Position numbers and translations under genes: made by a program. The notes under the pieces are model-generated. The model was not told the origin of the DNA, searched no databases, and saw only the letters and a list, made by a program, of their open reading frames with translations. A stretch of DNA of 64,000 bases from Xenoacremonium recifei (Eukaryota > Ascomycota > Sordariomycetes > Hypocreales > Nectriaceae): NCBI GenBank assembly GCA_012184525.1, contig WOFQ01000015.1:649381-713380 (forward strand). The letters run 5' to 3'. Below, piece by piece: positions 56,854-64,000 of this stretch. Each line of letters opens with the position of its first letter. Position 1 is the first letter of the stretch.

Positions 56854-57314
56854 GACTGCCAAGGTTAGAAACAAGGCTTCTGGGGGTTGATAAAATACGA
56901 AATGTTTCCGTTAGCTCTGTATCTCTACTTATAGTCCTTGCGCAAATCCACATTATAACCGCGACTATTTAATGCATCATTTTGAATCATGTCTACTTCT
57001 TAGCAGAATGTGGTATTGACTCAGGGTGATTGACTGACTCAGATGTTCATGATGAGCATGGCATTTCAGTTCCACAGTAGTACAATCGATTTGATGCAAT
57101 GTTTGAAGGTATCAAGAGTATGTACCTACACGATTGGTCATAGTGCAAGTTTTGTCACAAGTGTCGCAATTAAGGACAGGGATTTTGGTGATCCTGCTGA
57201 CCATAAATTAAGTCTTACACAATGAAGCAAGATCCTAGATACCTTTTCGTCACTCAAAGCACAAAGAAATAACCCCGGAGACTGTCATCCTCTCCTTAGA
57301 AAGTTCAAATACGC
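56854..57314. other. Intergenic, nothing recognised
   Basis: 461 bp between the convergent 3' ends of the A-T-R gene and the receptor gene. Confidence 0.35.
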
Positions 57315-58583
57315 CTATGCCCCTAAGACCTGTAGTTCGTGTCCGTTGTGATCATCACTCCGCCACCCAGGTTCTTGTCCCTTGGGGGTATGCCACTTCT
57401 GACTCCAGCTTTGTGTTATGATAATTCCGTCACCAACTAAACCTTTATCGCTCGCTGTGTCGCTCACTTGCCAATCGTGGCTTTGCTCGTGTAGACGCAC
57501 GCTACCAGGAGGTGCGCGGGGTTTCGATCGCGAGGAATAGTACGTAGAGCCCTTCACGTTAGAGCTTGAATCATTGTGTGCTCGAGACGCGGCGACGCGG
57601 CCTTTGATGAAGATGGCAAAAGAAGGAAGGCATCCGACTACGATTGCTAAGATATTGTCAGTTCATGCCATGGTGTAAAGTCCGGGATGCTATTGAGAGT
57701 AGCGTATCGTGGGAAAACACTTACCGACAGTTCCTTCAATCGCCGCCCACTATAGAATGGTAATGATTTAGTATTCTCGGTCGTGTAGCTGATTTCCAGG
57801 GTTACGCACCATCATGAGCCACGTCGTGCTGACTTGACCCTCGCTTGTGCTTGATTGCAATGATACGCTGCGAATGATGGCAGTGATCATCGTAATGATA
57901 CCGACGGCGAAAACGACAGCAATACTAAGCTTTTCCACCAGTGAAATCTTGAGGGTCCAAAGGATACGCATAGGAATAATCATGACTGAGACGATTAGCA
58001 TGCCGTCGACGTCTGGGCTTTTCATCCACGATACGGACGTACTAAGGAGGTCTGTTGCTAAGTCTGCCCCGAGGCTGAACCACAAACTTATTGCTTTCGC
58101 TCGCGCGTCTCGTGGAGTCTCACATTGCCCGACGGTAAACCATGCATGCATGGAGGAACAGCTGGTGAAGTTGCTGATGGCGCATCCGACGAAGGTTAGA
58201 ATCGAGAAAACTAAGACCACCCACCAGATCCTATTATAGACCGGCAGGCCTTCTGTGAGCCGTTTGAACATGAACAGCAGGCTCCATTTGACAGCCCAAA
58301 GTGTTAGCCAGAAGAAGAATTGCACCACAAAGAACTCTTTGAGCATCACCACCAGGTCTTTTTCAAGAGTAGCGTACGGCTTCATAGTTCCAGCAGCAAT
58401 AGCCTCGACATTGAAGAAGGTCGGAATTGTGGCAAGGTACAGCGCAGACATGATAGCGAACGAGATCAGGGCGAGATACATGAACAGGTCCTCGAGATCC
58501 AAGGGAACCTTGCGATTCTTGAACCAACGCGCGCCTGTACGCATGGCCATGAAGACAATTGTAATACAAAGGCATGCGATCAA
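57315..58583 (-). CDS. Fungal rhodopsin-like seven-TM receptor (Pth11-related family)
   Basis: Exons 58583-57810, 57749-57725 and 57646-57315 are joined in phase. The sequence shows R-T-G-A-R-W-F-K-N-R-K-V-P-L-D-L-E-D-L-F-M-Y after TM2, a conserved W-A-V-K-W-S-L-L-F-M-F-K-R-L stretch, S-C-S-S-M-H-A-W-F-T-V-G-Q-C in an extracellular loop, and P-M-R-I-L-W-T-L-K-I-S-L-V-E-K. The rhodopsin-domain family of fungi (formerly DUF3433/Pth11-like) has this order. The short exon (W-A-A-I-E-G-T-V) is followed by A-I-V-V-G-C-L-P-S-F-A-I and a long hydrophilic C-tail. The first exon is not resolved: ATG 58670 (M-S-L-E-A-L-T) has a GTAAGA donor but the phase does not fit. The receptor would sit in the plasma membrane; its ligand is unknown. 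Confidence 0.78.
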
Positions 58584-59783
58584 CGCAGTCTAGGGATTTA
58601 TGCGTCAATACTTGGTCCACTTTACTCCGACATTTGTATGCGTAGAAGTCTTACTGTGTCAGCGCTTCGAGAGACATTTTGGGAGACCATTGTTCCCCGG
58701 CTCGCAGGGGAGCCTCATAGAATCGAGACGGCGTTCAAAGATTACAGAAGAGACATATCAAAGCCACGGGGCAAAAAACGTGTCGAGGGTCTGGCCCAGT
58801 ATATACACAATCCTCCAACATCTTTATTTGTGGCAAACAAGGACTTTTACTCATGGGACTTTTTTTTCCGCAATCGCAGACCCCTGTATATCAATCGCAC
58901 TCACATGCAAATATGTGCTCGAAGAGTTAGGTGCGCATGTCTTGTTGGCGGGTGCCTCAAACTTGACTCTTCACTTCCAGGTTTGTCTATACGCGAATAG
59001 GAAACTCGCGTAGTTCGAAGGACCGTGCTTCCGAATCGATCTTAGCGAGGTCAGAGTCTAATGCATCTTCTAGGGGCAAAGGGTGGCTGAAACGCAGCTA
59101 CACATGCAAAGGGAATCCTACGTTAGTGTTTGGTAGATGAAGTACGTAAATAGTTCGAAGTGCTGGACATGGGACCCGGGAAGAGATCGAGGGACAAAAA
59201 GGCGAGGTGTCATCGGCAAGTAGCCTAGCAATGATACGGCTACTTGACGTTTGGTCATATCCATCACGTCAGGGAAAGACGGAGACACGATCGGCTTCGA
59301 AGTCACATGCTTCACTGCGGAAATGAGAAAAATTGCCACTGGTAGGCTGGTAACCCGCGGGTGTTACCCCTGTCGCACCTTCTAATTTCCAACAAGCCGC
59401 CTTGCCGGCACAAGCCTACCCTCGGCGATCCTACGGCGGGCTAGTTTCCGCTGATCCATGTTGGCTCTACAGGGATCTGTCCGGATCTCCTGGATGTGTT
59501 GACAATTGGTGGGACGTACTCTGGAAAGTGAGTGGAACGTTCCCACCAGTTTCTGGGGAAGGCAGGCGATTGGACGCAACACGATGTCGTATTCCGTTGG
59601 TGCTGTCACTGTGCCACGATCGTAAGCGACACGGCAGAAAGAGCACTCTTCGGTTGATAAACCAGATTGCGGCCGTAACTTGAACCCTTTCGACTGCAGC
59701 AGCTACCTATCCAAAACCGTCAACTTGCCGGCCGGTTGTCTCTGCAACCCTCCTCTACATCTGACCCGGTTTTATCCCTCGAG
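58584..59783. other. Intergenic; start region of the receptor and promoter of the flavin oxidase
   Basis: 1.2 kb. It probably contains the missing first exon of the receptor (58663-58670). Long overlapping frames on the plus strand (58320-59013) are antisense shadows and show no family. No repeat was seen. Confidence 0.35.
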
Positions 59784-61581
59784 ATGCGCGTCTTTATGAC
59801 TCTTGTGTTGGGCATGCTGCAGCTGTGCCTCGTCAGTGCGGAGTTCACCTTGAAAGAAGTCGAAGCCCAGATCAATTCGTACCTTGGCCAGAACGATACA
59901 CTCGCCACGCGAACAATTGTACCATCTGGCTGCGATCTTGCTGTACGTAAAAGGAAGCTGGCCACGACGCCCGGAGCAAATTTCGTGCTAATTCGTGTCG
60001 TCTATGTAGTGTGGCTTTCTCGCCTTCTCGCGACCTCGACAACTGTCGTACCCGAACTCTGCGAGTTACGACCTGCAGGAGTCCCATTATTGGTCCCAAC
60101 AGCAAGCCCTCACACTCCCAACATGCCGCTTCACTCCTGCTTCGGCACTTGATGTCTCTCTCGCGGTACTCACTTTACGCGTCACTGCATGCAAGTTCGC
60201 CGTTAAGAGCGGTGGTCATGCAGCCTTCGCAGGCGCGTCTAATATTCAGGCCGGCCTCACAATCGATCTTGCAAGCCTGAACCAAGTCGCTGTGTCTGGG
60301 GATCGAACTCAGACCACAGTAGGTGCTGGAAATGTCTGGTACGATGTGTATACACATCTGGAGCCAATGAACCTCACCGTCATCGGCGGTAGAGTTTCTG
60401 CAATAGGTGTCGGTGGCCTGACTCTAGGAGGCGGCATGTCTTTCTTCTCAGGACGTTACGGATGGGCGTGCGACAACGTAAATGCCTATGAGGTAGAACC
60501 AACCCTTTGGAGCATCTTGTCGTACTTCAGCTAACTGGTTCGCTAGATCGTACTGGCCGACGGTTCGATCCGCAGCGTTTCTTATGACTCTGCTTACTCG
60601 GACTTGTACTGGGCACTTCGCGGAGGCGGAAACAACTTCGGAATAGTGACGAGTTTCGACCTAGCGACGTATTCTCAAGGCGACTTGTGGGCTGGGTCAC
60701 TGACTTATCTCTATGAGGAAGAGACTGCAGCTTCCATAAACGAGGCCTTCTACTATCTTGGCATCAACGCCCCCGAGGATCCATATGCACAGGTTATCAT
60801 CGCATATGCCTACGCGCAATCGGAGGACCTCTGGGTCATCGCTTCTGACTTGCAGTACGGGAAGCCTGAGTCGAATCCCTCAATCCTACAGAATTTCACG
60901 TCGGTTTCTGGTGCCGTGGCAGATACCTTGCGGATCACCAATCTCACTGGTCTGACCTTGGAATTCAACAATACAAATCCAGGAGGTTATCGGTGCGTAT
61001 TCTCTCAGATGTAGTTCTGCTCACAGCCGGCTGATTATGCACTACAGACAAACATATTGGACCTTGACAGTTGGAAACAGCGCAGATTTGATGGCTGACA
61101 TGGTTTCAATCTTTATGGATGAGGTCGAGCCCATCCAGGATGCAGCTGGCATTACCCCGTCTATAGTCTTCCAGCCAATTACTACTGATATGACTTCACA
61201 CTTTTCGAAGAATGGTGGAAACGCGTTGGGTCTCGCAGGCCAAGGTCCCCTGAATTGTGAGTCCCTTCTCGAAAGCAACCTATATGTGACGTTTACTGAT
61301 TGAGTGCCGAAGTGATCAATGTTGACATCTCATGGTCCGACCCGGCTGACGATAGTCGAATCCTGGCGGCTGCTCAAAGCGTCGTGGATCGCTCGACTGC
61401 TGCTGCTAAGGCAAGAGGGTTGTATAATCAGTATTTGTACCAGAACTATGCTGCTTTGCAACAAGACGTTTTCCCGAGCTACGACACAGCCAATCTGGCC
61501 AGGCTAAGAGCAGTACACTCGAAGTACGACCCCCAAAATGTATGGCAAAAGTTGCAGCCGGGTTACTTCAAACTTGGCTGA
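59784..61581 (+). CDS. Secreted FAD-linked oxidoreductase, BBE type with bicovalent flavin, about 525 aa
   Basis: Exons 59784-59942, 60010-60492, 60547-60992, 61048-61260 and 61305-61581 give 526 codons. The last donor (GTCCCT) is atypical, but the standard GT at 61257 would bring a stop. The signal peptide is MRVFMTLVLGMLQLCLVSA. The FAD-binding domain has F-A-V-K-S-G-G-H-A (8-alpha-histidyl), NVWYDVYTHLEPMNLTVIGG, VGGLTLGGGMSFFSGRYGWA then C-D-N-V (6-S-cysteinyl), W-A-L-R-G-G-G-N-N-F-G-I-V-T. The BBE domain ends Y-D-P-Q-N-V-W-Q-K-L-Q-P-G-Y-F-K. These enzymes oxidise phenols, alkaloids or sugars with O2. Next to an A-T-R reductase this may be a tailoring oxidase. Confidence 0.88.
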
Positions 61582-62129
61582 AATGGTTGTATATATATTC
61601 AACAGATGAGCATCAACATCGCCTTTGGAGGGTTACAGGTCTACTTCGAAACTGTAATTATTAATTAATAATATTAAACTCTAGACCTTTATTTGTTTAG
61701 GTCCATTGACACATTCGGCCGATGACTAAGTTATCCCATACGTGCCAAACCCATTCCCTTAATTCGAAAACAACCATCGCCAGTGGGCAGGTAGAAATCA
61801 GTGAAGGACAATTTGGAAGGACTGGACAGTTTTGAGCACTTTTATCCAATCGCGATGAACCGTGTTCGTTTGTGATTTTAGTTCCTTATGCCCACGAGAG
61901 GTAGCTCACCATCGAGCACATGGATTGCTGTAATTAGAGTAGCGTCTAACCATATCCATCGTGGGACGCATCATTTTTTTGGCAAGACAGAGGTGGAGCA
62001 GCGCAGTCTAGTGAGCCTTCGTCCGTGCAGATCTAGCATGCATTCAAGTTTCACCATTTAACAAGCAAAGTTCATGGAGAGGTCAATAAATTAGATAATG
62101 CCTTCGCGGACACGGCCTCAAGCTGAATC
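61582..62129. other. Intergenic, AT-rich, nothing recognised
   Basis: 548 bp between convergent genes, with a TTAATTATTAATAATATTAAA stretch at about 61657-61678, probably 3' UTR and terminator sequence of the oxidase. Confidence 0.35.
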
Positions 62130-62939
62130 CTAAGTCACAGCTGCAATCTGGTTATTCTGGAAGCGATCTGCCTCTCTCTTCAGCATACAAATGCAGCTCG
62201 CGACCATGAAGGCCTCGACGGCTTCGACAGTTGTGCTCTTGTTGTCTGCCCAGCTGCTCAAATCCATCATCAGCCTACCTCCATTTCCGCCCATACACCT
62301 ACTGGTGCCAGAGGTCCGAAACTCCCCGTTGCGCACCAGCTGCGCGACACGGACGCCTCTTTCCCCCGTATTTCCAGTTGGCGACGCGGACACATCGGTT
62401 CTTTCCATGATGAGTAGTGAGTCTGCTTCGTAGGCCTCTTTGCGATCAGATCTGCTGCCATACCGCCACTCAAATTTGCCAAGTGTCGAGTCCATTTTCT
62501 GAGTGCGCGAGAATATAGAACGGCTCCGGACCTCAACCAGTTCACAGTCCACATCATCAGCATTTATAGCATCCTCGATAGTGCTAGATGTGTGAGAAGG
62601 AAACATTCTCATTTTGGGAGGTCTGCCTGGGCCCCAGCGGTAGATGGTTGCGATGAGAGGAGTCGAACTGGAACCTGGTACGAGAGCGCACGAGTTGGAG
62701 CTTCTCTTAAGTCGAATAGACGTATACTCTAGCTTCCCAGATTCTGGCCGGTAGACAGAGATATTCTCCAGTGTTTTACCAGTGAGGGCCTGATTTGTGT
62801 CATATCCAATCGCTTCGATCTGGAGCTCGCTTGTCGTGGTAAAGCCAGATGGTAACTCGGAGCTGCTACAGCCGTCGACCACTTCGGAGTACGGCGGTGG
62901 AGCGCCAGACTTTGAGCCAATAGACAAAATAGAGGTCAT
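62130..62939 (-). CDS. Hypothetical fungal protein with N-terminal PPPY motif, 269 aa
   Basis: One exon from ATG 62939. Residues 12-17 are P-P-P-Y-S-E, a PY motif of the kind bound by WW domains of Rsp5/Nedd4-type ubiquitin ligases. The core alternates short beta-like segments (S-I-S-V-Y-R-P, TPLIATIYRWGPGRPPKMRM, G-K-F-E-W-R-Y-G-S-R, ADSLLIMER), with C-terminal helix STTVEAVEAFMVASCICML. This pattern occurs in uncharacterised ascomycete and basidiomycete proteins (DUF6593-like), but I cannot assign it firmly. It has no signal peptide; the C-terminal hydrophobic helix is too weak to call a membrane anchor. Confidence 0.65.
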   Translation of the reverse strand: MTSILSIGSKSGAPPPYSEVVDGCSSSELPSGFTTTSELQIEAIGYDTNQALTGKTLENISVYRPESGKLEYTSIRLKRSSNSCALVPGSSSTPLIATIYRWGPGRPPKMRMFPSHTSSTIEDAINADDVDCELVEVRSRSIFSRTQKMDSTLGKFEWRYGSRSDRKEAYEADSLLIMERTDVSASPTGNTGERGVRVAQLVRNGEFRTSGTSRCMGGNGGRLMMDLSSWADNKSTTVEAVEAFMVASCICMLKREADRFQNNQIAAVT

Positions 62940-63463
62940 CTTGATAATTTCCAAGAGATCGAGAGAGAGATTGAGTTGTAACACATCGCACCTCTAGAAA
63001 GAGAGGTTCGTTCTGAGGGCCGGTTTATACATTCCCCACTCTGCTGTTACGTCATTGAGAGCGCTACATAACTCCTAAATGGGCAGTCAGCCCAAGAGCA
63101 TAGCCTACCTAAGAATTTTAGGCTCGCCACAGCACTGCCTTCGTTAGGGTCTCGAAAGTATCTTCAGATCTTTAGGATATGTTTGAACAGCCTTTATTTA
63201 ATTTCCAGCTAAAACCCGTCTTTTTAAGTGGAATTTGCCGGCTTCTGGATGTTGGAACTGGTAACATGACGTACGTCTCAGCATGGGCGACTGATAGATG
63301 GGCGCCCGGACGCCCACTAATCCTTGGGCGCCTGGGCGCGCCCACTGACACACCCCCCACAATCATCTTCTCCAATTGGTCCATCCGCGTGACGCGCATC
63401 TTACAGTAGCCCACGATTAGTTGACGCGCACTCGATCAATTCAGTCGCGAGACTGAGACCAAA
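62940..63463. repeat. Region upstream of the transposase with GC-rich inverted repeats
   Basis: At 63299-63343 the sequence contains GGGCGCCC, GGACGCCCA, TGGGCGCC and TGGGCGCGCCCA, several overlapping inverted elements within 45 bp. This could be the terminal or sub-terminal repeat of the Mutator-like element, about 120 bp before its ORF. The other end lies outside the window, so the TIR pair cannot be tested here. Confidence 0.4.
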
Positions 63464-64000
63464 ATGGCCCAGGCAACATTTGTCGAGGATGTGCTTCCGC
63501 CGAGAGACATATATAACTCACGAGAATCTTTGCTCGAGGCTATCAATTCTTGGGCGAGGCCCCGAGGCTATACCTTCACCACAGGCAAGTCAACCAAAAC
63601 CGCCAGTGGCCGCACCAAGGTGGTGTTTGCATGCGATCGGAACAAACAGCCACCAAATACCACTGTGCAGCGGGCCCGCCGTACCTCGAGTCGGAGAACT
63701 GGCTGCAAGTTTTCAGTCCTAGCCAAGCAATCACTGGATGGAAAATCTTGGGAGCTGAGCTATCGCCGGACCCAGCCTGCGCCAGCCATAACCACCCACC
63801 GAGCCAGGACCCATCCGCTCATCCAGCACATCGCCAAATCAAGGAACAAGATGCCGCAACTATATCAAATCTTACGAGTTCTGGTGCCTCTCCGCAAGAC
63901 ATTAGAACATATCTTCAGAATCATTCAACAACCCTTGCAACCCAGCGGGACATCTACAATCTGATCGCGGGGAGAAGAAGAGACCTACGCGAAGGCCAAA
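63464..64000 (+). mobile_element. Mutator-like (MULE) transposase, 5' part, FAR1-type DNA-binding domain, with a frameshift
   Basis: The frame from ATG 63464 reads S-R-E-S-L-L-E-A-I-N-S-W-A-R-P-R-G-Y-T-F, K-V-V-F-A-C-D-R, R-R-T-G-C-K-F-S-V-L-A. After S-Y-R it continues in another frame as D-P-A-C-A-S-H-N-H-P-P-S, G-A-S-P-Q-D-I-R-T-Y-L-Q-N-H and L-A-T-Q-R-D-I-Y-N-L-I. The C-C-H-N-H pattern is the WRKY/GCM1-like zinc site of FAR1 domains in fungal MULE transposases. The frame change (about 63762-63768) is one base deleted or two inserted, so this copy is probably inactive, unless a correction exists. The catalytic DDE part lies beyond the window. Confidence 0.8.

Noticed and set aside
58320..59013. 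Long plus-strand frames across the receptor start.
   Set aside because: Antisense shadows of the receptor coding sequence with no domain.

Overview
The window looks like nuclear DNA from a filamentous ascomycete, most likely a eurotiomycete of the Aspergillus/Penicillium kind. Most genes carry several short GT-AG introns (about 44-110 bp). The gene families are fungal: five Zn2Cys6 regulators, a Clr5-type regulator, sugar-porter and Dal5-type MFS transporters, an NRPS-like A-T-R enzyme, a fungal rhodopsin-like receptor, a BBE-type flavoenzyme and plant-cell-wall hydrolases. The octamer TACTCCGT recurs between genes. All exon structures were built by hand from splice signals, reading phase and protein continuity.

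Left third (1-26.5 kb): carbohydrate and carboxylate utilisation. A PcaB/adenylosuccinate-lyase-like enzyme (1-576, minus) diverges from a Zn2Cys6 regulator (914-3305), which is followed by a sugar-porter MFS protein (3758-5436). The two promoters share a CGGAATA/TATTCCG inverted repeat. A GH115 alpha-glucuronidase gene (7011-10206, minus) carries one apparent frameshift and diverges from an intact regulator (10526-13137). Then come an alpha-glucoside-type MFS transporter (14297-15892), a dead CE12 rhamnogalacturonan acetylesterase (16585-17489), a dead glycoside hydrolase with an inserted CBM96/DNRLRE-like domain (18208-20411), an SDR, a second sugar porter and a BNR/sialidase-fold protein. 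Two small gene relics lie between 5.5 and 7.0 kb.

Middle (26.5-43 kb): a single-exon regulator; a small secreted six-cysteine protein; and a divergent pair made of an M20 ureido-amidohydrolase and a Dal5-like permease, whose shared promoter holds a 12-bp-arm inverted repeat. Next is a small-gene zone. Its main item is a roughly 95-aa protein (37086-37617) made of repeated C-x4-C-x9-11-C-x2-H modules, with each complete internal exon encoding one module in phase 1-1. Beside it is a protein combining an AT-hook, a hexapeptide tandem repeat and a C-terminal membrane anchor. A multi-pass membrane protein and a Clr5-domain protein close this part.

Right third (43.9-61.6 kb): a plausible secondary-metabolite cluster. 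It has two Zn2Cys6 regulators, an NAD(P)-binding protein, a GST, an A-T-R NRPS-like reductase (53464-56853), a seven-TM rhodopsin-like receptor and a secreted bicovalent-flavin oxidase. The right edge has a PPPY-motif protein and the 5' part of a Mutator-like (FAR1-domain) transposase with a frameshift.

No tRNA, rRNA or CRISPR was seen.
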